The notes: generated by a model not told the origin, from the letters alone. Shown: positions 1-12,421, counted from the stretch's first letter. The stretch: DNA of 64,000 nucleotides from Homalodisca vitripennis (GCF_021130785.1 NC_060207.1:195477501-195541500); one strand, 5' to 3'. Made by a program: numbers and translations.

Positions 1-1966
1 TGAAGTAATTATACTTTATCGGAAGTAGTGGGGATGATAAATTACAATTATAAAAAAGAAATAACCAATCATACGTTTGTGATGTTTCGGAAGAGGATAC
101 CCTTTCTATCAAAAAGCTTCACAAAATAATATTTTTTTAATATTGGATATTTTGATATTTCAATGTTGTAATAACCTTAATAAAATCACTATAAGCTCCA
201 GCTAGTGAGTACAAATTTTATATAGTTTAAATAGGCCTTCAACTTATAAAGCGTAATTACAAATAATGTATGTATTGTTATCTTTGGAATCATTTAAATG
301 AAAACAACTTCAAATATTTATTTGCAAAGTGTGTAAAACAAAGAAGAGTAAACAGGCTTTGTATACAACATCCCAGCAACAAGTCGCGATAAAATTCCAT
401 TGATCCCTTACATAAAGCGAGCAACAATGGCTCACTTTACTTCCTGTGTTGTTCTTTTGTGAGCACATTCTTAGCGGAATGCTTTCAGGCGAGATTTCAA
501 CTTCTTTATCCAAACAAAAAGTTATTTCTTCCCAAGAAATACATGTTATGTTTTTAAAATAAATAATAAATTAAGATTAAGAATTTACTAATATACTTAT
601 ATATCCAAGATTTTTCATTTCGTAAATAAAATTTATAAATTAAATATTATCATTCCGGAATAATATTAACCATTTAAGAACATAGACCAATTGTTGCACA
701 CCTCATATGTGGCGTATTTTGGGCTGTAAACATCACTCTTAGCAATTAAGACGGTTATTTCGAGGGTATAAGTGGATTAAGAGAGAGCTTTAGGAATAAA
801 ACCAGTGGTTTAAGCACGCTAGAAATAAAACTTTCTTACTTGAATGTGATGAGAATGTAATCTCTGTTTATTTCTTAAAATTGCTTTTGTATATTGTCTT
901 TCACATAATTGAAGTGCGTTGTTACATCTCATTAGGTGTTGTGCGCTGACTAGGAGGTTAAGATGAACAGGGAGTTGAATTTACAAGGGTGTGAAAAGTT
1001 TGGCAGTAGCAGCAATTTCAATTATAATGGTAAACTATAAAAAAATTAATCATATATTTTACAAGGCAAAGTAAGGTTAAGAAGCCTCGTCTAACACTTG
1101 GTATATATGAAATAGTAGTTATACAAATCAACAAAAGCAGTTTTATGTTGACTTCTTTCAACAAATTCTCACAAAAGTATAAATCTGAACTGTTTCATAC
1201 GACTTATCATGTGTTCACTCTACCTTGAATATAGACTGATTGAATATAGCGCAATCAAGAAATCATTAGTAAATACTCAAAACTAGTATCAAGTTTTGTT
1301 TTGTACCAGTAATATGATTTTATATTAGAGTGCATTGCTGAACTACCTCAAACTACAGTGCCAACGCTGATTATATGAACTCCACCTATTTATTAAATTA
1401 AAATTATGGTTGAGTCTTAGTTGTCAACAAATTAGAAATTAAGAAACACTTTAAATATGCAAATCAAGTGTAACAGATTTAATTTTCTAATACATCTACT
1501 ATTAAAATAATGTAACACTCATAGTTCATTGTTTAATTAAATTATCTGAAAATGTTCGAAAAATTCACGGGGTATTTTAAACTTTATTATTAAAGTACAT
1601 TAGAGACGAGGATTCCATAAAAGGGCCAAGAGCTAGGCGGGTTGTTCTGGAATCCGAGTTGGTTTATCTCATTACTACAATCGGAATTTTTTAAGTTTTC
1701 ATTTATTTTACACTTTTTTAGTTTTCACTAATGTACATCATAATATTGTGCAAAGTATTTTTATTCCTACAGAATAGCAAAAATCTACTACATTACCTTT
1801 AACACTTCTTTAAGAGATCACGATAGCCCTGTACGTTTTTACTATACATTTTTATTTCCGGATAATGCAGTCCCAAATACGAAGTTTTTCCAGTATATAG
1901 GCTTAGTAATATTTGGATAAACATAATAAACAGTCTCAGTATTTAAGTATGAATGTGTTGACATTT

Positions 1967-2017
1967 CCGGATCTCTCACATTCTGGGTGAATGAGCTACC
2001 ATTACACCACAGAGCCC
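1967..2017 (-). repeat. tRNA-like SINE head, partial
   Basis: Read on the minus strand, this matches the 5' half of the tRNA-like unit at 2202-2271: the A-box region TGTAATGGTAGC is recognisable as a variant and the anticodon-arm region is kept, but the match stops before the T arm. There is therefore no B box, and the copy should be transcriptionally dead. Confidence 0.7.
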
Positions 2018-2125
2018 TCACTTTTTACGATTCAATTATTTTTTGTATTTGGCCGTATCTGTCACATATGCGTTTAAATAACCAAACTAACATATGATTG
2101 GAAGACCAAATACCTGTCAAATGAC

Positions 2126-2271
2126 TTTTATTTACATTAAATTTGTATAAGTGGCAATATCCTTATTTAATTTCAATAAATATTGAATTGCAAAAAGTAC
2201 TTGCTCCACCGGGACTCGAACCCGGATCTCTCATTTGCCGGGTGAATGTGCTACCATTACACCACAGAGTC
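2126..2271 (-). mobile_element. tRNA-derived SINE
   Basis: On the minus strand the unit opens with a tRNA-like head (2202-2271) and continues into an AT-rich body (to about 2126). The head has an A box (TGGTGTAATGG), a perfect B box (GGTTCGAGTCC) and a T stem CCGGG/CCCGG. The anticodon loop would read CCGGCAA. The acceptor stem is poor: only about 5 of 7 positions pair, counting wobbles, and loop position 33 is C instead of U. Head plus the same body recurs at 16298-16407, in an unrelated context, which marks it as a dispersed SINE and not a tRNA gene. RNA polymerase III control is implied by the two boxes. Confidence 0.8.
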
Positions 2272-3164
2272 TTCACTTTTTTATACATATATTTGATAGT
2301 AGAAAACAAAAAAAATAAACAACAATTATGTAGGCAAAGCATAAAATTATTTTTAATTGTTATAAAAAATAAATAAAAATATGGAATGATATATTTTTAA
2401 CCTATAATTTTATATAATTAATTGTATAACGAAACCTTAGAAAGATCCTTTAATATTTAACTAAATTTACGAACGTTCTAGCTAAGGAAAAATGTTTTAT
2501 TTAAACTTCAGCAAATTACTAGAAATTAAAAACATTAAACGATAACTAAACGCACAACACTCTTTATTGCGCTGAAACATGTCACTGAATGTTATATAGA
2601 AAGAAAAATGTATCCTAGTCAAATAATTTGAAATGAAATGTGTTCCACATTACACTTGTACATTACGTTTCTAAAATGTGATAAAAAACTACGCGTATAG
2701 ACCAACACCTATAGCCCTTTGTCGTCCTTTTGTAGCGGCTAAATGACATTTTATCGCGTTGCTGTTGCAGCACTTTATCCACAAAGCCACCAGTCCATGG
2801 TTGAGTGCTCCTTTGTTACACGGCCAGAAAATACAGTTGGGCGTTTATGTGATAAAAGTTTACTTAGGATTATTTATTTTGTTTCGCTCACTTTATAAGT
2901 GCTAGCAATTTAAATAATTGCGTGTAAAACAAATCTTTGTAGTTTAAACATTGATTTAATAACCTTAACCAAGTTGTAAATCAAAACGATAGCGTTCCAA
3001 TTTACAAAATTGCTAACGGTTGCCATAATTAACTAATTTTTTTGCTTTGAATGTTTACTGACGCAAAGTAATAATCTATTGGTGATGATTAATGATTTTA
3101 TGAAGAATATTTTTATTATTATGTAATATGATTTATCATCATTCTGGAATAAATTTCATTAAAT

Positions 3165-3300
3165 AAATATCCCTTTCGGTTCAGTCGGAAGAAAGGTTGA
3201 TTTCACATGAGTCTCTCATCTCGATGTTTTAAGTGTCACACAACACTGATGGGATAAAAAACATAAATCTTGCTATGTTAGTATAATCGTAGCCATTCAA
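3165..3300. repeat. Dispersed repeat, left part
   Basis: The stretch containing GTCGGAAGAAAGGT is found again at 7385-7510 and, more diverged, at 30365-30440 (plus the duplicate at about 42305-42440). Together with 3690-3780 it appears to be one older repeat that the TIR element at 3326-3665 interrupts: the copy at 7385-7640 has both parts without the insert. Confidence 0.6.
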
Positions 3301-3325
3301 CCTAAAATAGTATCTATTTTAGAAA

Positions 3326-3665
3326 GGGTTGATTCAATGTGAATGTTGAGTTTAGGTCCAGTTCACCTTCTTTGTAGTGCAGCTTCTAAAGTCTTACCTG
3401 ATGAAATAATTATGTGATGAGACAATGTGACACACATATTGCACTATAATGTGTAGTTTAGGTGTCTCTGATGACGAGAAACGTAAGAGTTCATTCTTAG
3501 CTTCTTCATTGGAGACGTTTTTATCTCTTCTGATGAACACGATTCCAGATTCCAGGATTCAAACCGTGTCCCCGTGTTTTTCTAAATGTCAGAAGTGAAG
3601 TGAGTGACTGCATCAGATTCCACTAAGGCGAACTGGAACTAAACTCAACATTCACGTTCAAACAT
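3326..3665 (+). mobile_element. TIR (MITE-like) element with decayed hammerhead core
   Basis: About 340 bp bounded by imperfect inverted repeats of about 45 bp. The left end has ATGTGAATGTTGAGTTTAGG and the right end has its complement. Inside, GTA followed by GTGC (3374-3380), CTGATGA (3398-3404), a second GTGATGA then GACA (3414-3424), TGTC (3463-3466) and GAAAC (3478-3482) occur in the order expected for a hammerhead ribozyme. However, 11 extra bases separate TGTC from GAAA and stem I is lost. It is homologous along its length to the elements at 33150-33450 and 45275-46160 (minus), which keep better cores. No protein is encoded. Confidence 0.75.
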
Positions 3666-4008
3666 GTATAAAGATCATATTCTTGAAGCCTCACTGCTCA
3701 TAAATTATTACATATGATTTTCTTTGTAAAAATAATCCGAAATTATGTTTGTAAACATATTTATTAGTTTCAGTCAAATTCTATAACTTTGATCGGCTAT
3801 CACCTGAGAACCTAAAAAGTTAATAGGAAAACCGTTATTTGGAATTATTTAAGAATTTTACAAATAAAAACATAATTTTGTTTTTCGTGTGAAATACCTG
3901 AGATAAACATTTTGCCCAAATGTGGTTGATCGCCATCTTGAAACGATTTTTTGTGAGTCTGACTAACGAAATTATCCAAACCATATACTTTATTTGAAGC
4001 TTATTTAT

Positions 4009-4690
4009 TGTACCGATTGTATTAAATTGTAATTCTGGGGTAGCTGGATTATCGGTGGAAGGAGTAGGCCCAGAAGAATGATAAGGAATGGACAGTACAA
4101 AAGAGGCTGCTGTCAGCGAGGCGCGCATCGCAGATGGCAGTGTTTGATAACGAAATTGAGAGGTGGGGTGAGGTAGACGTGCCGTACCTCCCGTCTCAGT
4201 TGATCGGAAGTAGTAATAACGAGTAGTCTTTGAAAGTGCTTAGAGTTAATTTTTTGCTAATCGTCATCGAAGCTGCGGAATGCTTTCAGCAATATATAAA
4301 TTCTATCACTGAAAAGAAGTAATAGTTAAAGTAAAGTAAAGAAAATTAGTAACAAAATAAAATTGAATTTTTAAGATAAATTAAATTGAAGAATTGCCAG
4401 ATCAGATTAGAGTGTGAAATTTTTGAATTTTGAAAATTGAATAAAAGACAAGCTGTAGAACTTTGTACATTTTTTGAGTGACGAATATATTACTAGTTTG
4501 AATTTAAAAGTTATCAAGAAGTTTTTATTTTAATTTTAAATCCAGTAATTATTTTCAAGAAGAAGTTTTATTTTAGTTTGTACTTTATTTATTTCAGAAG
4601 ATTTTCGTTTTCCTTTTTTTAAACCTTTACAAACATTTAAATTTCAAAGCTAACCCCTCATGTGCCAGTAAAACGGTACACGGTAAAACG
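4009..4690 (+). repeat. Block present only in duplication copy A
   Basis: Absent at the matching point in copy B (about 43180). It opens with TGTACCG, and CGGTACA stands near its right end (4675-4681), i.e. TG...CA termini with a 7-bp inverted repeat, as in a solo LTR. A TATA-like ATATATAAATTC is near 4293. I find no target-site duplication and no match elsewhere in the window, so an LTR is one reading and deletion from copy B is the other. The small minus-strand open frame overlapping its start is not supported. Confidence 0.5.
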
Positions 4691-5259
4691 GGATGAAGGA
4701 AGGATGGACACAGGATTTCTTCCAGACATTTACCATCTTTCAGTGATACAAAAAATCAGTTTCAAGATCTGCAATCTGATCTCTTCTTCAGTTAATAACT
4801 AACCTAACACATAATTACAAAATAAACAAATCAAACCAAATCGCTGTGACATGCGTAACTCAGGAATCACAGCCACCATATTGTGTGTCAATTTCGCTAA
4901 CTCTAAAACATGCTGTTAATAAAAAAACAAAATACAACACTAATTATTTGAACTTACTACAGAATACAGGTCACAATAGGTCTGCATATGCCGACCAACA
5001 CCTACGACTGACCAGGGACCAAAAGAAGGGAACCTTGAATCAATAACAAAAAAGGCCTACTCCTGTTCCCCTTTTTTGCCGCCATCTTGTTTCTGCCATG
5101 ACGATTGCCATTTTCTTTTTCCCCTAAAAATTTATTTTTTTGTTAGTGAAAGATGGAAAATGTCCGGAAAATCCTGTTTCTTTCACAATCCTTTCCCAGA
5201 GTAATAGATAATAGATCTTTCTGAGTAATAGATATTTTTGTTTGTCAGACCTGACTCAA

Positions 5260-5980
5260 TATTCCTGGGATCATCTGAATATTCTCTCTGAAGATTTTTA
5301 TGATCATACCTGACCCTAGGCAAGACTGGTAGTATCTCGATTTTCTCTCTATTCTGGGAATTTTCATGACCATAACTATTTCAAGGCAAAACCGACGGTA
5401 CCATCTGGATTTTCGCTCCTTTAAGGGATTTTCCATGACCATAATTATCCTATGGCAAGACTGATGTTGCCATCTGGATTTTCCATTATCATAACTATCC
5501 CAAGGCAAGACTGATGATACCGTCAAGCTTTTCTCTCCTTTCGGTGATTTTCTCAGATCCTAACTGACCCAAGGCAAGATTAGTACCATATCGATTTTAT
5601 CTATATTCGAGTATTTTCTATAATCATAACTAACCGAAGCTAAGAGTTTTACCATCTCGATTTTATCGCTATTCGAGGATTTTCCATGATCATAACTATC
5701 TACAGCAAATACTGGTGGTATCATCTGGAATTTCTCTCCTTTCGGGAATTTTCTGAGATCATAACTGACCCAAGGCAAGATTAGTACCATCTCGATTTTA
5801 TCTCTATTTGAGAACTTTCCATGTTCATAACTATCCAAATGCAAGACTGGTGGTACCATCTGGATTTTATCTCCATTCGGAGATATTTCATGATCAATAC
5901 CCGACACAAGGCAAAACTGGTACCATCTTGATTTTCTCTCTATTTGGATATTGTCCATGAACATAACTGATTCAAGGCAT
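5260..5980. repeat. Minisatellite, about 11 units of 66/69 bp
   Basis: The anchor GGCAAGA and its variants recur near 5319, 5385, 5454, 5504, 5573, 5637, 5704, 5774, 5840, 5909 and 5975, so spacing is mostly 65-69 bp with one short 50-bp unit. Two unit types alternate: one with CTCGATTTTATCTCTATTCG, the other with TCTGGATTTTCTCCTTTCGG-like sequence, giving a higher-order period of about 135 bp. Both lengths are multiples of three, so long minus-strand frames (5245-5526 and 5560-5964) stay open and encode a 22/23-residue repeat with DKIEM and LPWVSYD-like motifs. I read this as satellite DNA and not a protein gene. Confidence 0.88.
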
Positions 5981-7384
5981 GCCTAGGAGCAACTCGATGT
6001 ACTCGACAGTCATGATACCAAAGGCGTCACATTAGAGAGCGTCTCAATGTTTTTGTTATTAGGCGATTTTGGATGGTCATAATCGACTTATTTGTGTTTA
6101 TGTATGTTTAAGTTATTTATAAAAGGCTTTAAATGAAGATCTATTAGATAATAATAGTGGAGCCTTGAAAGAGGCTGTACTTTAGTACAGCCCCCACCAA
6201 TATAGTCCAATGGTAGGTTGCATTTCAATCCCACCTCTACACTGTTACTAGTTTTACAGTGACCAAAAAAATATTGTTCCGTGTTAAAATCTGTTGGAAT
6301 AAACAAATACATCATTATCATATAGTAAGATAAACGTCATACTAAGACTACGTTTGATTTCATCTATGTGTTTTAAGACGACATTTAAATCAAACAGACA
6401 TTATTTTAGTGATCACATATTGTCATTGTGGGAACATCTGGTAGTCATCAGCGATATGGATATGACACTTTTTCAAATGTCACGGTGAAGAATCTATGAA
6501 TCTAATTTCAAAGTTGTGGCTGTGAAGAATTTGCCTGTGATTTAATTGGAGTAAAGACTACTTCTGTAGCATTGACGTAAATAATTTTTTCAATGACTCG
6601 TATATTCACAAATACGTAAATTATTGTAAATATCCCTCGTAAAATATTGAATATCAAGTTGTATTAAAATTTAATTTTACATGATTTTACATGAAGTCTC
6701 TCCAAAGCTTCAAACTTTCAAAGCGTAAAGGAACGTTCTGCTTTCTCAAAGTTGTCAGATCCCTTTATATTAAACAGCTACTTACAAGGAATCTCGGAAA
6801 TATATCTCTTGGAGACTTTACTTTGGGCAAATCCTTTAGAGCAACTTGTACGTTATTAGTTAATTACATTATCCGTCCGAGTTTATAATTAGAAAGATAA
6901 TTACTATGAATAGATGGGACCGCAAATTATTAATAATGAAATGCGTAATGTTTTGACAAAGCCTTATGAAAACATAAAACTTACTTAAGTGATAGCTAAA
7001 ATAAATTAAAGTAGTGAATAGTTTTAATGTTGGTCCTCCATTACTGGATGATGGTAGTAGCTGGATGGTGATACATACGTAAATAGTTATGGTTTACTTT
7101 GTGAATAAATATTTTATTTATATTCGCTAAGTCGGTAATTATAAACTATTACTGATACAAATATTTTTATAGTATATCAACATAAGGAAATTTATATTAG
7201 ACCGAATTAACATAAATTGATTCGGAAGCAAGCGGTAACAGGTTCTAGAAGTCCACACAGCTCGTCGGAACTTTCATTGTATACTGCGTTCTAATATCTC
7301 AGCAGCAAACCGGATATTGAGATGATTTATGTATTCTTAAAGAATAGTATTTATTATTTATTTATTTTTACATAAGTTATTGAA
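5981..7384. other. Unrecognised AT-rich stretch
   Basis: No protein similarity, RNA gene or long repeat seen. The small open frames at 6088-6321 (minus) and 6691-6888 show no family motif. Confidence 0.5.
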
Positions 7385-7640
7385 ACCAAACATAAATACT
7401 CCTTCTGACTTAGTCGGAAGAAAGGTAGGTTTCACATGTGACTTTGATATCCCAATGTGAAAATATTGATGAATTACTAGTTTAATGATTAATTTACACA
7501 ACACCGATGTCACGATAATTCACGTAAGTGTACTCATAACACATTCAAATATTAAAAAAAACACCAAATATCTTAAGCATTAATTTTATTTAGCTGCAAT
7601 CAATCAGAAATTATATTTGTAAACATATGCAAACGATTCA
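7385..7640. repeat. Dispersed repeat, uninterrupted copy
   Basis: It shares GTCGGAAGAAAGGT and the ACACAAC-ACTGATG-like segment with 3165-3250, and the ATTATRTTTGTAAACATAT segment with 3735-3765. It looks like the pre-insertion form of the locus disrupted by the TIR element at 3326-3665. Confidence 0.55.
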
Positions 7641-8800
7641 ATGTTACAGTTCGCTTAAGAATTGTTTATACAGTCGTTATCTTAACACTTTTTAAAAATA
7701 ACAATAACTTCGTAAACACACACTTCCATTAAAATTATTTCAGCGTTAAAAATATATATTTTTTTAGTCAATGATGAATAACAACGATTTATTTTCCAAA
7801 ACGTGAACAGCCACTATATTAAAACCTTAATAACTAAACACTAACATACATATTTTGCTTGTATCTGAGAGATTATTATTGTTTTAAATACATAAAGAAA
7901 TATAAAGTAAAAATCCCTTTATTGACATAATGATAGCACATGAAACAAACCTTTGAGATGTCTAACTAAAAACCACAAGTTTATTAAAAAATTCTTGTGT
8001 CGGCGGAGGTAAAGCTTCAATTCGTGATCATCATCTTATCAACATTTAAGAGAGCTCATAATATCCTATGATTTGTACTAGATAAGAGAAAATAAAATAA
8101 CACTGAATCAGGGTCTAAACTTTGTTGCTTTCAGAAAGTGGTAAGATCTAGCTTCCTTACATGAGTTTTCGTACCTGGCTGGATTCCTGCAATGACAATG
8201 AATAATAATGAAAACTTGTTTTAAAAAGAATAATAGAAACATTCACTAACTCAACGCGATGATACATATTATATTTGTAACTCATTAGCTTTTTAAAATT
8301 AGAATTTTTGTTCCGTTGGCAATATAACGTAAACCAATATAGACTTAGTGCTTATCAATAATTTATTTTTCTTTACAAGGTAGTACAAGCTAATAGTACC
8401 GTATGCAAAATTTTAATATGCTGTAGACACACAAGTAAGACGCACGGACAGCTATCTGACTAAAAATAAATTTTTACATGATGCAGATAGAGAGATTGTT
8501 TTCAACCTAATAAGATGGCTTCAACGACGCTGGCCAAACTCCGTGATCAATCCATGCAACACCATATAATTCATTCTTGTCTGTGGATAAATGAGCTTTC
8601 ATGCACAATTTAAAGTCTGTAGATAACCTAAATCTTACCACATCATACATTCACATTTTATTTATTCACTTAGGTTTCAAAGCATATAAATAATAAAAGT
8701 TCTGGTGACATAGTGTGGTTAGTACATTTTAAGAATGTGCTGAAATTAAATGTTGTCATCAGTTATTTAAATGAACTTGTCAGTCTAATCTTTTCCTGTT
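7641..8800. other. Unrecognised AT-rich stretch
   Basis: Nothing supported: no frame with a known domain and no clear repeat structure. Confidence 0.5.
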
Positions 8801-9135
8801 GATTACTTGAATAATCTGTTACATATCTCCATATGTCATGTTGGAATCTCATAATATGATTATACTCAGCTTCTTTACAAATGTATTTATTCTCATATTT
8901 TCTTGTTGCCATGATGGTTACCATTAAAACCAATATAAAAATGTTTCCGAACAATCAGCCAAATCCCATGGCGTTATATGCATCATCATCAATCTCGTTG
9001 TTGTTTATATACAGATGAAGGGTTTTGCAAAATTCAAAGTCCTTAAGTCGTTTTTTCGTTTTTTAGGTATCGTGCAGAGACAGACAGACATAAATTAAAT
9101 GTTTTCAGCCCCACGAGTGATATGCTTCGCTAACG
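8800..9135. repeat. Dispersed repeat with CAGACAGACA / GCTAACGCTCAGC end
   Basis: The ordered landmarks CTTGTTRCCATSATGGTTA, CAGCCAAATCCC, ATCGTGCA, GACAGACAGAC and CGCTAACGCTCAGC recur wholly or partly at 14040-14335, 23190-23345, 33880-34020, 45120-45170 and 56700-56960. A constant end (the CGCTAACGCTCAGC region) with variable length points to a non-autonomous retroposon or an old MITE; the family is not identified. Confidence 0.65.
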
Positions 9136-12100
9136 CTCAGCTATTAAATAAATAACACTATTATTATCCATTTTAACAAAGTACCATAATATTACAAAAA
9201 TACACTGATATACAGTATATAGAACCTGTTATTAATTTGTATACGAGAAGATATATAAGAGCTTTATTAGTAAACAGTTATGATGAAAAATTGCAACGCT
9301 GTCTAGTTATATGTTATATAAGGCAATATCAAGCTAGCAAGTTTGCTCGAAGTAAGCATGAAAAATTACGTCATTATGATAAGAGGATTGGATGCCACAC
9401 TGTGACTAATGGGGTGAATATGTCACCTTAGGCTCCATTGAATCCTTCACACCCTAACGCTGGTGTTAGTTCAAAGCCTAGCCTGTGAGGTTACCCAATT
9501 GTACATGAGAGATAGCGTTACATGCACCCTTTGAATAATTTATTCTTTCACATTTGTTTAAAAAGGTTTTACATTGAAATACGTTTAGAAAAATTGTTTT
9601 TTGTATTTATTTTCATAATAAATAGAAAGGGCAAATTCACAACGATTTTTATAAATAAATAAATAATGTTCTAATTAAATATCAAGTAAATCGTAAATTA
9701 ATTAAATTTAAATAAATCCAGTAAGATAATTTTAAAATTATATTTTAAACATATGTTTTAAAATGGTGTCTGAATGTCCTGGCCTTGAAAAGCTAATAGT
9801 TCAGTTTCCAAATTTTGATATCGGTGTATTAGAAAGTCTAAGCTTTCAAAACTGTCATTTTGATTGATCGGTTATTGTTTTATGCCTCCAAAAGGAAGTG
9901 ATATTGGCGATAAGGAGGCAACCCTATATCTGGTTACTATTTTTTATTAGGCTATATAAGTAGGTACATAGGTGTGCATGTATTATAAACATAAAGTCTT
10001 AAAAAACTCACAGCTTAAAATTAAGTACATCTCAAGTGATTTTTATCTATTTTCGCAAGATTGTCAAACGTGATGTGGCGTCGGAAAATTTGGAAGATCT
10101 GGGTCGTGATCTGAGGTCGAGAGAGTCCCGATTTGAAATGACCCTAACCATCCGTAAGGCTACGGAGACCACTGAATTCTGGTGAAATAAAAAACCTCCC
10201 TCGATAGTACCTTAATTCACGCTCAAAGTTACGTGAGCGCTCCTAGAAGTTATCTTTAACTTACTAGTTAACATTTATGATACCATTTAAATTTACCAGT
10301 ACATCTATTTATGTACCTAGTGAAAGATTTATGATAACCTAATCTAATCCCACTTAAGTACAAATAAATAACACTAATAAGTACCAATAGTATATAGGGA
10401 CAAAGTGGCCTCCGTCTCACCGGCATTGCACAGATAACAAAAAGCCGTTCTCTCTAACAATACTGTTTTTAGGTACCCGGTATGAATACCTCTTCCGTGA
10501 ATAGTGGCCTCCACATAATACCAAAGTACCAAATTGTTCATATAGATCAGTATGCTCGAAATGTATTGTAAATATAAAAATCACGGCTAAACTTCACTTG
10601 ATGAGTTACTATTGTTAAATATTAATTAATATTGAGTTAATATCGGTAAATTACTTGATGTTACCATCAAAGACATGGAAACTTTCTAGGTATTGCCATA
10701 AAAGTAAAAAATGAATCAACGTTTGATTAAGTTGGTTCGTTAGACTGGGTTTTTTGGGTCATTAATATCGTAAATACTTCAACTAGTTTTCTTAAATACA
10801 CTCTTTTTTATTTCTAGTGGTATTAATAATGTCAAGAGTCTAAAATGTAAAACTATATTTTTAAAGGGAGTTATAAAGCCAGAGATATCATTGTGATTTA
10901 CAGTACTGTAAAATAAAAAAATGTGATTATAATTATTGGAAACTCAACCGATCATAATGTATAATGACAGAAAATATCAAATAAAGAGAGCAAAGTGATG
11001 GAAATTTAAAATTTTAGAGTGTTCATAACAAACCTTATAGTATCTTTAAGTGAGAAGTATTTACTTTTGGGAATTTTCCTATCGTTAAAAATGTTACTGT
11101 TATTATGGGCTTAGTTCCGAAACATGTCAGTACAACAAAATAAATACAATTTTTCAAGTGCCCTCGTTTTATTGAACATGCATATAATAATATATTGATG
11201 GAATTCTTATTTAGTGCATTTTCAATATCTTCATATGAGATAAGTTATAATCAGAAGATAATTTTGAGAATAATATATTATTACTTCGATATTAGGCTGT
11301 ATATGTAATACAGAGTGTCTCGTAAATGTCTTGTTAAAGTAATTCAAATTATTGCTCTGTTCACCCACTCTCATGTCACCCATAAACATAGGTCTTCTGT
11401 GTTTATTTTAATTTCTGCATTGAATTTACATAAAAAATAAGATATTAATAAGGAATAAATCAAATCCTACAAAATTTGGATCAAATGTTTATAGTAACAA
11501 GGCCAATTACTTTTTGTACGGTTTATCACTAATCCAATTACACTAATGATATTTAAATCTAATATTGAGCTGAAGCTATTCGCTGAGAATATTAGTGTCA
11601 ACCTTGTCTTGTCACAGTAAATCAGCACTAAACATGTTATGTATTATTTAGTTACTTTTAATACAATACACTAAACATTACATATTATTCTTGTAATCCT
11701 TAAGTTTGTAAACAGGTGTTTTAGATAATAAAGTTAAATTGTTTTAGTGGTCACCATTTTGAAAGTACTAAATATAATACCATAATATTCTTTTAGTAAT
11801 TAGCTTTGTTAGCATAAACGTTGAACCGAAACTTTGTACAATTTAATGTGTTAGTTTAAGATTTTAAATTTTTACTTTGAATCATCCTAAATTTTCTGGA
11901 GTGACACATCATTAACTGCGAATTTTTAATTGTTGGAGTAAAAACAGCTAAGTGATAAGTCTACTTGATTGCGGAGGATGACTGTTAGAGTGAGTGGGGA
12001 TTCATTAATATTAAAGGTTCTGAAAGATTAAACATTTTGGAGGATATGGTTTCCACCGTCCAATTTGATAGGAAGAGACTTAAATAGAGCTAGTCCCTTT

Positions 12101-12421
12101 TTCTGTCTAGTTGGCATAACTGATATACAGCTTGCTATCCTTCTTCTTGGATTTCAATAGGAGACGGCCTCTGCTTCCAACTTGTATATCCTGTAACTCC
12201 GGAAAGAGATCCTTTAAGGATGAGGTGAAACCTTATTGAACAATGAAAATACAGAGTTAATGAAATCTAAATGCTAAGTAAAAATAATCAAAAGAAAACA
12301 TATGAATAAACGGTAAAGAATAAACGCAACGTTATCGACCGTAAAATGATTACGTACTGTAAGAGTTCCAGCTTTTGCTTGTGAAATCTTTACAGATTTA
12401 TGAATGAAACTCTGCCATGTA
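9136..12421. other. Unrecognised AT-rich stretch
   Basis: No supported gene. The frame 9237-9431 has no recognisable domain, and the slightly GC-richer patches near 10070-10250 and 10390-10520 show no coding or RNA signature I can name. Confidence 0.5.

Larger units (their letters stand above)
1..5195 (+). repeat. Segmental duplication, copy A
   Basis: The sequence from base 1 to about 5195 matches 39159-43690 in the same orientation at very high identity, with scattered substitutions and small indels. The match already runs at base 1, so the true left end lies outside the window. Copy A is longer because of an extra block of about 680 bp (around 4009-4690). Homology stops near 5195, inside a fold-back element whose far arm survives only in copy B. 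Short open frames at 310-513 (minus) and elsewhere recur in both copies only because the DNA is duplicated; none resembles a known protein. Contents, all annotated separately: SINE heads, a TIR element with a decayed hammerhead core, and a dispersed repeat. Confidence 0.96.

Noticed and set aside
310..513. Minus-strand 67-codon frame, repeated at 39479-39682
   Set aside because: Conserved only because the whole segment is duplicated; no domain, signal or codon pattern supports a gene.
2202..2271. A functional tRNA-Ala (GGC) gene
   Set aside because: The outer acceptor pairs are mismatched and loop position 33 is C; a linked AT-rich body found elsewhere makes it a SINE.
5560..5964. A 134-residue repeat protein gene
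   Set aside because: The frame is open because the satellite period is a multiple of three; adjacent units continue in other frames.
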